From Stratiolaelaps scimitus (Eukaryota > Arthropoda > Arachnida > Mesostigmata > Laelapidae): a DNA stretch of 64,000 bases. The notes under the pieces are model-generated. The model saw only the letters and a program-made list of their open reading frames with translations. It searched no databases and had not been told where the DNA came from. Position numbers and translations under genes: made by a program. The stretch lies in assembly GCA_019614645.1 (NCBI GenBank), contig JABWDB010000005.1, forward strand, positions 12,454,001 through 12,518,000, given 5' to 3'. Positions 44,901 to 57,236 of this stretch are shown here, piece by piece (position 1 is the first letter of the stretch; every line of letters begins with the position of its first letter).

Positions 44901-47549
44901 CTTGAGCGTTCAATTTGTCCGTTGGGCCTGGCCTGGCCTGCTCACTGGTCACCGGCCGTCTGCTCCTCGCTGCGCTTCGTAAAGTCGAAAGCCATTTGGC
45001 CTGGACAGCCGTTCGGTGGCGACGGATCGTCGGTCGCATTCTGCGTTCGTCGCCTCCATCCAGTCGCTGACTTTCTCTGCCCTAACGATGGATAGAGAGC
45101 CCTGATCCTTCGCCATCCACGAACCGTCGTCCGTAGCCAGCTCACCGTTTGACGTTGGCAATAGCCTACGATCTGTTGGTGATCTCGCAGATGATGCTCG
45201 TGCTGGTGGCTCTATGTGGTGTGCGCTGAGTGGCGTATCTTGTCCCCTGCCGTATGTCGATCGGTCATCGTACCACGGTAGTATATGCTAAGTATATGAT
45301 TCATGAGCCGTAATGAGGACGGCCCTTTCGGTTGAGCGTGGCGCGGTCAGAAAAGCGTTCCACCACATTGTGATTTGTTGGATTCGCGGAGTGCGACTAG
45401 CTTGCAAGAATTCATTCTAAACTGGTTTAGTTGTGTGGAGCACAATCTATTATGGTATCGAATCAGATCGGCGATCACTGTTAGTTCGTTTGTTGCGTAG
45501 AAGTTGAATTGATATTGAACAATGAAGCTGTTCCAGGGAACCTGGTGATAAATTTACGGTGGATGGTACCTTTGAAAAGTATATCGTAAAAAAGAGATAC
45601 CGTTCCAAACTTCTGCTCGCGACAGAAATCTAGGTTCTGCCAATAGAGGGTTCAGTGTTAGAAGTGCGATAACTTCCAAGCGGCGCCCATGTTTTTCCTA
45701 CCTGTCGAACTCACTGGGTTTTTCGCTACCCTTCTCTCACTAGCATTTATACATTAAGGCATATACACACATATATATATATATATATATATGGGCAACC
45801 ATTGTTGGATATCTGAACATAACTTGCCCTTATGCAAGCTATCCAAAGCGAAGCAAGATTCTATATAATATTTGCCAAGCGTTATGTTATATAACTCATC
45901 CGATTGACACCACCTAACCGAACTACCCCGAACAAGCTTCGGTTGCTCTTTCCACTGCATTTTCTGCTTGCGAAAGAAGACCAGGCAGGGCGCAACCCAG
46001 TGAGTGCTATAAGTGCCGAAAACATGAACAGCACAAGATAGCTGTTGGGGGTTGTATTGTGTCGTTGGCGCTCCTTGGCGGGACCACTCTTTCGTCGAAC
46101 CCTGTGCCCGTTTGTGCTTATGTGTATATCTCAGTTCGGTACGACGATCTGTTCTACCTTTGCCGGGTAGCGTTTCAGGCTCTCGATCAGCCGACTGGGG
46201 CCAGTAGTAGCGTCAGTGGCCTGTGAGCGTCATCGTTGGCCTGATGTTGGCGCCAGCTGCCTAAGCGTTCAGTGCAGCATCCTCGTGAAGGTCGATTAAG
46301 CGGAGCAGTTTGTTGGCCGCTGTGACTGCTCTACCTACGATGGCTCGAGCTCGCCTCTAACTTCGCCGTTGTCATCGTATGGTACTGCCGTTCTAATGTT
46401 TAGAGTCAAATCGCGCCGCTGGCGTTAGCGCTGACCCTGGCTAAAGCTCCAGCGCCTAGCCCGTCCGGATAGCGCCCTGGATAGCCGCTGGAGTGGCGGC
46501 GGCGGCGGCGGCGACAACAGCAACAGCGGCGAACGCCTCAGTAGGTGCTCGTTGAGTTGCGGTCTCGCGCTTGAACTACTGGTTGACCGCGTCGCAGGTC
46601 TGTCGGGTGAACGTCTGGTGAACGGCCAGCCATCCGGCCTCAACTTCAGCTTCATGCTTTGGCCTTCGCTGCATCATTCAGCTCTCGCGTCTGCAGAAGC
46701 GCAGATAGCGGCGGCGGTGAGCAGAGCGCGCAGAGTCGTATTGGTGTTGTTGGTTGCCTTCATAGCTGCTGCTGCTGCTGCTCATGGTGAAAATTCAGGC
46801 GAATAATGTGTTGTTGTAGGCCTCACTGTAGGAGCTGTGCGCGTTGATGGTTATGGGCGACCAGGTATTCGCAGTGATCGCTGCTGTGGGTTCTTCTAGT
46901 GCTGTTGGCTTTGTCTCCTTCTCTGCCTCCTCTGTATGTGGGGGTGTCATGGCTAGCCTAGACTTCGATAGACGAGGCACCTATGAGCCGCGTGTTGGTT
47001 CATAATTTTATCATGTTTTTTTCGGAGCAGGAAGACAACTGCAATCTGGGTTTCACTTTCATGTTGGTTTTTTTTACCGGAGTTAGCCTAACTAAGGCGA
47101 CCCACTTCGCGTTTCGTAACGGAGTAGTTTTATATCGAAAACATTGCATGATTAGAGGTGTTCCAATGTTTGGGAGTTTCAACACGCAGTGTATATAGCA
47201 CTTGGCCAGCTCAATATACTACTATTTAGCTTAATTGATTCCTTTTGTGCTGTATAAAAAATAATCTCGAAGTTCTCGTGTCCACGCATGCTATGTACAG
47301 GGGAAGTGCGTTCATTTTCGTTAAGTAAATCACCTCAAAGTTATCCAGGGAAAAAAGCCAAAAAAGACATTTCTTGTATTGCCTACAACATAAAGTAATG
47401 TCTAAGCTAGAAAAAAATTACATCGATTGTATATATTATAGTCTTCCTGATAGGGTATACTTGTTCACAATGGCAATTGTGTGAGTTCCTTTTTGTGATG
47501 GATGTGCGAGCTTAGAACACTTGCACTGTGCCTCTCGCGTGTCCCGCGC
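38930..47549. other. Long stretch without a supported gene
   Basis: AT-rich spacer alternating with GC-rich repeat blocks near 40.4-40.9, 42.3-43.0, 44.8-45.2 and 46.3-46.8 kb. (TA)n near 41938-41956, 43276-43292 and 45768-45792, a C-run near 42332-42345, CA run near 44366-44381. A 52-codon minus-strand frame beginning MTPPHTEEAEKE inside 46795-46950 is the most protein-like item, but too short to call. Confidence 0.35.
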
Positions 47550-47957
47550 TCAAGGTAACTGAAATAATTTCAGCAGCCAGTCGTAATCAAATTGATTGTG
47601 GAACGCACACGTATCTGGCCGATCCAGTTCAGCTCGAATTTGTTTCAAGTTCAAACCGTTTGTCAGCGTTACATAGTATTCGGTGAGGTTGAACAAAACT
47701 TCGTTGGGAGCTAAGTTTTCGTAAGACGTAACAGTGGACCAGTGGTTCAGGGACTAAGGGATTTGTAATACCACGTTCTTAAGAAGGGTAGCTTTGACTA
47801 CGATTTGTGTTTCTAGATTAATGAGACCTCCGCTCGTTACGGATGCTCCTCCTAATAATGTCTTGTGGGACATCATCAGATCTAGTGCAAGCCGGTAAAG
47901 CAAAATTTGACGATGGCGCGTACGCTCGCATTGAAAAGAACTTGTACTATTATACAT
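47550..47957 (-). pseudogene. Unrecognised coding-like frame split by one in-frame TAG
   Basis: From ATG at 47957 down to TGA at 47550 the same frame stays open except for one TAG at 47754-47756, giving 67 codons on each side. First half: LLYRLALDLMMSHKTLLGG then SGGLINLETQIVV. Second half: NLTEYYVTLTNGLNLKQIR and CAFHNQFDYDWLLKLFQLP. If the TAG is the true end, the first half could be the last helix of a gustatory-receptor-like protein. If not, this is a broken exon of an unknown protein. Neither reading is proven. Confidence 0.25.
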
Positions 47958-48561
47958 GTTGTAGCTATATCGAAACGTTCGAGATATCTAACAGTTGACC
48001 TATTTCCTTCTTGAGTTGGCCAGACTTACTGACAACCTCTACTCAACGATGGGAGTGCTCACGCTACTCGCACTGGAACACGACAGTGAAGTTTACTGAA
48101 TTGTGCACTTAATGTTACGCGCGCGACAACTGCGACGAGATCACAGCACAAAATATTGCCCGCTAGCTATCATAATTGTGGTGGTGAATTCTGTCAATTC
48201 ATTCAGAGCATCCTGAATTGAGCGGAATTGTTCGTTGGCTGTCTTTCAATCAGAACATCGTACGCTTTGTAACGACTTGCCAAGAGTTCCCAAACACGCA
48301 CCAAGTCAACGGGTTTCAGCCTGTCGACAGGACCCCTGTAGGGGCTGGATCTTGTCAATAATTATGTCCCGATGATTCGAAAACCAGAAACGTTTCATTC
48401 CATAACATAAAACAAAGTGGAAAATAAACCCTCCCCAGAGAGGTGGATCCCTTGCCCAAAATGCTCTCTCCTATCGGACTACGGATTAAATTAAGAAATG
48501 AGTACAAATAATAATAAATACATATAATATATGATTAAATAGTCGACAATCTAACGTAACG

Positions 48562-48645
48562 TATAATTATAGTGTACAGAGCTGCTTCTTATAATTATAG
48601 TGTACAGAGCTGCCTCTTATAATTATAGTGTACAGAGCTGCTTCT
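48562..48645. repeat. Three tandem copies of a 28-bp unit
   Basis: TATAATTATAGTGTACAGAG plus CTGCTTCT, three times in a row with one substitution in the second copy. Confidence 0.95.
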
Positions 48646-48705
48646 TATACATCCAAATGCGTTTTGTCACAATATCGCACAAACCGTGTTAAAATAACTA
48701 AAATT

Positions 48706-48826
48706 AAATTAATATATACATATAGAATATATATATAGTATATACATATACATTAATATATACATATAGAATATATATATAGTATATACATATACATTAA
48801 TATATACATATAGTATATATATATAG
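48706..48826. repeat. Tandem repeat of a ~44-bp TA-rich unit
   Basis: ATTAATATATACATATAGAA is the head of each of about 2.5 units. Confidence 0.85.
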
Positions 48827-49399
48827 AAGTAACAACAACAATGTGCGGCTGTATTGCATTGTCTGCGAATGTCACTGTGTGCTAACCTGTTCAACATTTG
48901 CTCCATGGTGTATAGAGCTGCCAACTATTACGTCGTTGCCATTTTGTTGGCTGCTCGGCTAGAACCTACCGATTTTGTTTACCCATAATACCATTATTTT
49001 GAGAAGAGCTGCGACAGCAGCAAGCCAACGGTTGATACGTGACTTTGTCGAAATTTGTTCCCTTTAGAAGATAGCTCCTACTTCAGGCATCGCTTGTGTC
49101 TCCGCCGTTCGGCGGCCAGGCCGGGGACACTCTGGAAATTCGAAGACTGTTGAAGGCTGCTGGTAACCTTCATCGAGTTTGGTGTATATACAGCTAGAGG
49201 CGCACTAGATATTAGCTGTATGCGTTGTGAAGACCACTGCGATGAAAGCAGATTCGGGTACAGTTCGAGGTGGCAGCGACCGTGACCATGGCCGGCGGCA
49301 AGGCCGAAGGAACCAATAATACCGCTAAGGCGTCATGCTTGACAACACTGCCCGATCGCTCGAAACGCTGAGCTAATCTGTTACAACCTATTATGTGAC

Positions 49400-52300
49400 A
49401 ATTATCCATATCTGTCATTGATTCTTTGTAGCGATCACTACTGTGCGGCGGAGGCATTCTCAACACCTCTGGGCCATGAGCCTCTCTGGGAGCTCCCGCC
49501 GCATGCGCGCTTGCCTGTCGACCATGGACCGCTCGCTTACTGAGTCGATTGCAGTCTCAGTCGCTAAGTGGAGACGGACGGCGAGGGGTTGTAGACCTGC
49601 TGATCGTTCGACAGCGAGCATGAACGCTAGTGACTGGTAGCGGCTGCCGTCGCTGCCGATCGAGTCGCCAGCCCTCAATAGTTCATAGCAATGAGCCCAC
49701 ATGTGACCTCTAGTAGCGTCAACCAGCTGTGTCTCTCTGCAGAGCTTGACCGTGGCTTTGCGTGTATTCAAGTGAAGTGTAGGTTTCTCTCTCTCTCGCT
49801 GTCTCTCTCGAAGTTCAGTGTCAGCCTCGGCGGCGCAGCTCTGTATGCAATAGCATCGGCGGCGGCGGCTCCAGAACAGATCGGCAGTCCGAACAGCAGA
49901 AGTAGCACCAACACGCGAGCCGCTGCTGCGTATTCCTATGAACATCATCATTCGATAGAGCGGGAACTACATCGAAACGGCGGCGGACGAGACACATTCA
50001 CAAATATCGGGATACCCAGAGAGAGAGAGAGAGTGAAATACACGCGCAGGCATTCTCGGTCCTTTTCTCTCTCTCTCTCACAGACACACACAGCCATACA
50101 CCGATGCAGGACAGCAAACACGCATACAGCTAAGGCTCAGGCAGACCTACCTACCTAGCTACCTACCTACCTACACTCACAGGCCATAGCGGAGCACACG
50201 GAGCATTAACTAAAGTGGGCGCTAGGCAGACGGAATTGTGCTGTTGTTCTCTCTTTTCGCTGCTGCGTGTGTTGTGCCGAATGAATGCCGAAGGCCGCCG
50301 ACCCGACCTGAGAGTCCCGGCTTAACCATCCCGGTGTGGAACTGTCTGGTTCTATGTGTGCTCTGTCTGCTGCGGCTGCCGCCGCCGCTGCCGCCGTCGC
50401 AAGCGAAGTTTCTCTCATCGTCGGCGGCTGTGGTGACTCGCTCATCGTCAATGTTGTTGTTGTCGTTGTCGTGGGTAAGGGTCGTAGCCGCTAGATGGGT
50501 GAGGGCGAAACGCCAAGGCCCGTCGTCTGGATTATGACTGAGGGTGGGTGTCCACTGGTGGTGACTGGCAACGAACGGCCTATCGGTCCACTATGGTGCC
50601 GGGGTGATGTCGCTACAGCGCCAGCTGCAGCAGCAGCAGCACTAGCGTTGCTTGTAAGGGCTATCCTTTCTGCGTCCTGTCTATGGCTTTAGAGGGAGGA
50701 TAGGACACCGCTGCCTTGGTGGACTGGTCCTGCAGAGCAGCAGCAGCAGCAGCGGGACAGCGCAGCGCAGACAGCGGCCTGAACACCGCAGGAAGGCCCA
50801 CGCCGGCCGACAAGGAGTGGAGAGGGTCCTCGCTGGTCCGCGCGCCGCTCTGCTTGTATTTGCTGGCCTGTGTATGTACCACAGCACGGCGGCTACGGGT
50901 ACAGGGTGCGGCGGCGGCCGCGGCGGCGATGGTGGTGACGGCGGCGGCGTCGGCGGCAGCGGTGGTAGTAGAACCAGTGTGAGAGAGAGAGTCGGGCCAG
51001 CTGTGTTGCTGCTGCTGGGAGGGGGGAACTGGCTGAGACAGTCGTCGAGACACAGAGCACGGCCGAGATCCGCGCCGACCGGCAGAACCGCGAGATCAGT
51101 CTTACGACGAGCGGCGGCCGAGCGGACCCAGCGCCAGCCAGCGCCGTAGCCTAGCTATCTATAGTCTACCCATATAGCCTGCTGCCAGGGTGAGTGCACG
51201 CCTGCTGACCTGCTAGGCTGCCTGCCTGCCCGACTGGCCAGACGTGCCACCACAGTAGTTCAGTGAGCCCAAACGCACGGAGTGAGTGGACACGCTCACT
51301 CAGCGGCAAGTCAAGTCACTCAGCTGAGCGCTGGCGGGTTGCTTCGACGTCTTCGGTTGTGGCCCGGCAGTTCGAGTCGAGTCGACGAATCGACTGACAA
51401 AGACTCGAGAAGAGAAGAAAGATATCGAGAAGAAACGCGACGAAATCAGAAGAGAATCTAGACATGCGTCTGAACGGCACCAAGTTGAACGAGGGCAGCT
51501 AGCGGCGACGGCGGCTCAACGCCACAATAACGTTACAATAATTAGCATTAATCACATGGTCATCGTCTGCAGTTCGCCGGATCGACCGACCGACCAAACG
51601 CCCGCCCGCTTACCACTTCACTGATCTCAATCGTCAACGAGGAATAACCGCTTGTCGAATCAACAGTTCGTACAATACATGTGCAGATTGACAACACCAG
51701 CATCGCCTCGACGTGCCTGTTGTGTCTGCTGCCAATAGACATGCCGGCACAATGCGAAATGCAAAATGAGGAATACTTCTCACTATACGGCGGTCGCCAG
51801 TGAAACATTGAGCTGAGGCTAGTCATAGACGGAGAGAGCTCAGCTTCGAGTTTCGTCCCAACACCTCAACCGTTTCCAGCTCGTGCCGACGTAGTCCGCG
51901 TTCTGAAGAGACCTAGTCCGAGAGTCTCTTTCCACCGCAATCTAGTCACCGCGCGGTTCGATGTGTTGATGCGTTTCGTTGTGCGTGCGTGTCTGTGGGT
52001 GTGTATCCGGGGTGCCGGTGTGGTCCATTGTGTCTGCTGGTGTCTACAGTCGGCGGTGGCATCCCCGTGCGACGCGACGGTGCTGATCGTCAAGTATCAC
52101 AGAGATCGCCGGTGCAGCTGTTTCTCTGAGCTTGTTCCGCCGAGGTGTCTGCGCACATGTGCGTGTATGTGTATACGTGAGTCAGCGAGTGTTTCTTTGT
52201 GAGTTTGTATGCGAGTGTATTTGAGAAAAAGAGGAAAAGTTACACTGCTCCGCTGGTGGATTCAAGAGTACCACCGCGTCGAGTATTTGAGTTGTTGAGT

Positions 52301-52654
52301 GAGTCGCCGTAATCGCAACTGGAATAATACGACTTGTATATTAACAACAACAACAACAGCAACTATAAGAGCAACAACAACAACAATCAACCAACAGATA
52401 ACCAATAATCAAGCTAGAAATCAACCTGCTGCAGCGCGTCGCAAGCAACAGCTAGCAGCAAAAAGAACGGACTAAGCAAAGCAGAAGGACACAATCGAGG
52501 CGACCACGTTCCGTTAGCCTGGCACGCCGTCTGCGTAAACTGTTGCGCGCGCGCGCTAAGTGACGCGGCTGCAAGCAGTTGATACTCGGGGGGCGAGCCC
52601 AGCCCAAGTGGGAATTCTGCTCTCACCTTCAAGTCTAGTCGGCAGTGCGTCGCC
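49400..52654 (+). other. GC-rich leader-like region upstream of a coding first exon
   Basis: CAG, GCG and GGC runs, (CT)/(GA) tracts near 49787-49806, 50019-50031 and 50068-50080, and from about 51.3 kb a purine-rich then CAA-rich stretch (52350-52390) with many stops. This is typical of a long 5' UTR. A donor-like CCAGG/GTGAGT is near 51190. An in-frame TGA at 52580-52582 closes the frame ahead of the ATG at 52655. Confidence 0.4.
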
Positions 52655-52788
52655 ATGGAATTGCGAGAGATCGGCACACACTATCTACCTGGCGGAGCAA
52701 TCGTGCGTCCAGCCACAAACCCCGCGGGCTCGTCGTGGATGCACGCCAACGCTAACGGTGGACCAACCCACGCGGACGATCAGCAGAG
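52655..52788 (+). CDS. First coding exon of an unidentified gene
   Basis: ATG in a strong context (CGTCGCCATGG) opens 44 codons plus 2 nt: MELREIGTHYLPGGAIVRP, then GSSWMHANANGGPTHADDQQ, ending CAGCAGAG/GTGAGA, a good phase-2 donor. It is the first ATG after an in-frame stop 72 nt upstream, and is preceded by a long CAA-rich leader. No signal peptide or membrane segment. I do not recognise the protein; leader style suggests a developmental regulator, which is inference. Following exons were not found and probably lie beyond a long intron. Confidence 0.5.
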
Positions 52789-54770
52789 GTGAGACAACTA
52801 TATCGTAATAGCTTTAGAACAACGGAAGCAGCGTGAGGTTTTGTACGAGTAATGTCCGCGCGAACGTTCCGATCGAACGAGCTACCAGAAGTTGTAGTGC
52901 TCTACCTAATTCGAAATTTCGAAAAGTACGCACGCACGGGGCGAAATTTACAGCGGGCAGGGCGACCGAGTGCCGAGGATGCCGAGTGTTTGTTGTGATA
53001 CGTAGAGAGAGATAGAGAGAGAGAGCGCTTGTTGCTTGTTATGCTTGCGTGGCGTGTGAATACTGAGGAGAAATCGATGGAGTAGTTAATGTGGTCAGAT
53101 TGACAAATGTCTGTAATCAAGCGAACGACTATTGCGTTGTCAGTTTTGGTAACGGACCCGCGAAACAACCGTATCCACCGAGCATCGGGTCGTAACGTAC
53201 AATCAGGTAGACTCAGCTGTAAGGGATTCGGTGATCATTTCCAAGTTTGAAAAACGAGGTCGATGATTGCTAGCCGTGTTGCAAGCATATGTAATTTTAC
53301 ACTTAGGAGCTATTCGCTAACACGTTCCTCGTTGTATCGACGTGCGCCGATGGAAGATGCCATCGGTTGAGAGCAGCCCAACTGATGTATGTCACCAAAG
53401 CGTCGTTACTTAAGTTCCGTCACAAATTTCCGATATCGTCACACTTGCTTGTATTAGTCTTCCAGTGCAGCTTCGACCGTACTATCCACTGTGCCCTTAT
53501 TAGCCCCCTGTCCAATATGGCAAGAATCTTTGAGGTTATCTCAGCCGTCGATGAGTCACATCCATCGGTTATTCTTCGACTATCTGCTTACATCGTTTGC
53601 TTGCAGAGCCCGGTGCTACTAGTCAAACTCGTGGGCCTGTGTGAATATCCTAATATATCCCTCCCATGCTGCTCCGAGCCGAGCCGCGGCTGTCCAGGCC
53701 GTGACTGCAACGAGACGATCGTAAGACGGAACGACAATGCTTTCCATGTGCATAACGATAGGTGCCTGCCTGCTCGAGGTGTTGCAGGGGATCCACTTGA
53801 GCGTTATTCATTTGTTCGGCCTCGGTGTCGAAAGGGGAAGGCAAGATCAGGCTAGCGCCTACAAGCGGTTAACGGCTGTCTCCCAACGAAAGTGGAAAAA
53901 GCCTATGCCAATAGACCCGAGCTGTTACTCCACTACTACTTATACTACTGTTATATTACTAGTTGTAGTGGTGCTGGTTCGAGATTGAACGCATCTTCGA
54001 GGTGGTTTTTGTCGTTTACGAAAAATGGAAAACAATTGGTCCACTGTGTTTTTGTTGGATAGTTTTTGAACCGGTCTGTTTGGTGAGCACCGAAATGCAT
54101 TGGTATTACGTACGTGTATCCAATCGGAGCTCTGCTTAATAGCGGCCCTGAGCTTGGGGAAGGTGTGCACATTTATACGACTCTACGTATGATACATTAT
54201 ATTTGATACTTCTTGTACCCGGTGGCAACTCTACCTATGGTGGCACTGTGTGTGCGCTGTGACCTGAACGCGCACTTCAAGATTGGGCCGTTCGACGAAG
54301 GCTTTCCAATGGGCCCCGTCTGCATTATGATCGATGACTGTCATGTCCTTGTGATGTAGATAGGTCTTACCGAAGAACCTGCGGCAGTGCCACTACAACA
54401 ATGCCATAATCTCGTGGCTGCCCGCCCCAACAACAGCACTACTAGCTCTAGGTCCGACGACGATGTGATCACTGGCGTCACGAAAACCACAGCTTTTCCG
54501 AGGGGGGAAATGACCAATCATTGTTGCTCACTGATACCAGCGTACAGTTTCTCCGAGTCGTCGCCGGCACTGGCTGCTGGTTCCTGGCTGCCGTCATCGC
54601 TGTTGTTGTCGTCAGAAAGAAAGATCAGAGGAGCGCCGGAGCGCCGCGGTATCTGCTCTCTGTTTTCGTTGCGGCGATGCGCGGCTGGCTCTAGGCGTGT
54701 GGTCGAGTTCACTATGAGCGAGAAGGAACACTGCAGCCTCATGCTGGCCGGTTAGCTGGCCAGTTCTAAC
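52789..54770 (+). other. Probable start of a long intron, no gene seen
   Basis: Follows the donor at 52789. The 162-codon frame at 53367-53855 has no recognisable domain and no splice logic. Confidence 0.35.
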
Positions 54771-55052
54771 AGCTGACCCGAACCGTCTGCCTACACGAAA
54801 GTGATCCCATCCCGTAAATGGCCTTTGGCTGTGGATTTCTTCTCGTCGTAAAGAGAACGAGGTATGCTAAATATTGTTTAAGGTCCGGACGTTCTCCTAA
54901 CGCATCATAGACAGGATGTTCGTTAGTTGCAGATGAATCGCTTAAGTGTTCACATTGAATCGAACGAGTTAGCTTCGTACCAAGGTCGTTCTTCAGCTCC
55001 CGGATGGATTCTTGTAGCCATGGTCTAATCCGGCTCTTGGCAGCCTAAACCC
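54771..55052 (-). CDS. Unrecognised stop-free minus-strand stretch, no ATG
   Basis: About 92 codons in one frame: KSRIRPWLQESIRELKNDLG, then HLSDSSATNEHPVYDALGE and LKQYLAYLVLF, ending at a stop at 54771. It is preceded by a possible acceptor (GGGTTTAG). A different frame just upstream (55025-55282) also looks mildly coding. It could be an exon or part of a decayed retroelement. Confidence 0.18.
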
Positions 55053-57236
55053 TCACGACGCCGTTTTCTGAAAACATTATAAATGCAGCCCTGCTCTGAT
55101 CTCTGTCTTACACGTTTGTCGTATGAACCAAATGATGTCTTGGTACTTCGTAAAGCTCGAAAGGAAGACGACGTGTCACACCGAGGCTTGGATGTGTCGA
55201 TGGGCAGATTGGATATGGGATGATCTTGAATCTGTTCATGAGAACAGGGCTTGCTTCGCAAGTGTCCGCCGAGCCTTTGCACCTATCTCCGTTGTTCGAC
55301 GAGCCCCCGGAACGGGGGTCACTGCTGTGCTATGGGAAGATTCAAAACGTGCGGCAACGCACTATTCACAATTTGACGAACTCTAGTAATCTTTGCTAAT
55401 GGAAATTGTGGGAGAGAAGTGAATTATCAGCTGTGCAGACCCCGAAAAAAGCAGCTGCTATCGAAGTCAACCTTGAACTCTCACTCTGTAGTTGTCAAGC
55501 AAGATGGGAATGACACCCTACCTTCTCGACTTCGTTGTCCAATGAGCATTATGTTGGCGCAGGTGTTGTTGATATGGATACAATTGACATCGATGACTAG
55601 CTACATATGTTTAATTGCGTGTAGGGACAAGCAATGTAAATGATACTCTGCTTTCAGGCTGTGTATCACCCACACCCCCAATTCAAAATATGAGCTAAAT
55701 TCTTGTCTATTTTGGCAGCAAGGAACAAACACTTCATTCCAAGTGGAACACCTTCAAAGTCATGCAATACCTTGTCTAAAGACAGAAAGCGCAGCCATTA
55801 TCGAGGCAAATATTAAGACAACCATTTTTCAAGCGTACGACGAAAAGTCTTATCCACTCTGCCTGGTCGTCTGAGCTCCTCTGTTTAAGGCCCGTTTGTC
55901 AAAATGGCTACCCCTGTCTTCGTCGAGTATAACATAATAGTATCGTTAACGTTGCTGGTGGCAATTCAACGCTAGTCACCTATAGTATCTACCTAGGACT
56001 GTGTGAAATCCACTCGATTTGAAACGCGAACTCTGCTGTCTCGTTGTTGTCTTCGTTATAAACAGAGCGAGAAAAAAGCTGAGCGAGAGAGAGAGAGACC
56101 TCGATCGGCATCAAATCCCTCTCACCCGCATGCACCATCAGCGTTTGAACACTAGTCGACGAAGAGGCGCAATGTTGCGGAATAACAGTTGCCTGCAAGG
56201 TACTTACCTACGACACCGTCGCTGTGCTAGCGACTCGGATTTGGGGACCGATGTTGTGCGAGGGGAGGTACAACAGCTCGTGGTATGGTGTCTCTCACTG
56301 ATTGCCGCTCTCGGAGTGGTTTTTGTCCTCGCCGGTGTTCGCTCGCCATCGTTGCAGCCGTATCTGCGCCGGCGGCGGCGGCTGCTGCTGCGGCCGCCAC
56401 CTTCACTTGGCGTTCTATCGCCATCCCCTTTATCGCCTTCCTCGCGTCGTTAACCAGCAGCAGAAAACCAACGGGAATAGGTGAGACTTCGATCGAACGA
56501 AATCAGTCGACAGCTGCAGACAACGGTGACAACGTCGTTTCTGTTGTTGCTGCTGCTGCTGCTGCTGCCACGATCATGGGGATATTCGTGGCTGGCGTCG
56601 GCAGCAACCAGTTATAGTGACGGTGGTAGAATTAGTAGTTGTAGTCGCTGTAACGATTGACTTGCCGGTCGACAACTCGAGAGGCAATTGAGACGAACAC
56701 CCGCTCGATCCAACCCTCGTATAGCGAGACCCACAAGAGAGAGAGAGATAGGGGGGGAGGGCGCAAGAAGAAGAAGCGGTAGAGGTGACAGCATTTGAGG
56801 ACGGTTGGACAGTGTTCTGACGGCTTCTGTTACCGAAGTCTCGCTGCTATTGTAACTAGACGAACCAACTAAACATTTGTTGCACGGGCTGAAACTCGAC
56901 GAGCTTCGCGCATATATAAGATAGATCTAAGTCGGCAACTTATAGAAATAGAACTTCGTATGTGTTCATTGTATTGTTTTTGCGAAAATCAGGTAACGTT
57001 GTAAATACAGCTGCGGTTCGATGAACAAGAGACAATTTGGGATCTATGATGGGGCACCCTACTGAATTGGAGGAGTCGATAAAACGAATACAGAGGGAGA
57101 TCGAGTCAAGATTGAGCCCAGTATATTTCATGTTAATGTGTATTTAACGCTTTCCTTAGTTTCTGAGATCTGAGATCTGATTATGTCGTACAAGACATTA
57201 GCAATGAACGTATTGAGCTGTAGAATAATTCCGATA
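55053..57236. other. No gene supported; CTG/GCC-rich block at 56.2-56.8 kb
   Basis: Trinucleotide runs (GGC near 56366-56385, CTG near 56549-56566) create long frames on both strands that I reject as genes. Confidence 0.4.

Noticed and set aside
48562..48645. CRISPR-like array
   Set aside because: The repeats are directly adjacent without spacers, and the genome is eukaryotic.
53367..53855. 162-codon plus-strand protein
   Set aside because: No domain, no start context, inside the presumed intron after the 52.7 kb exon.
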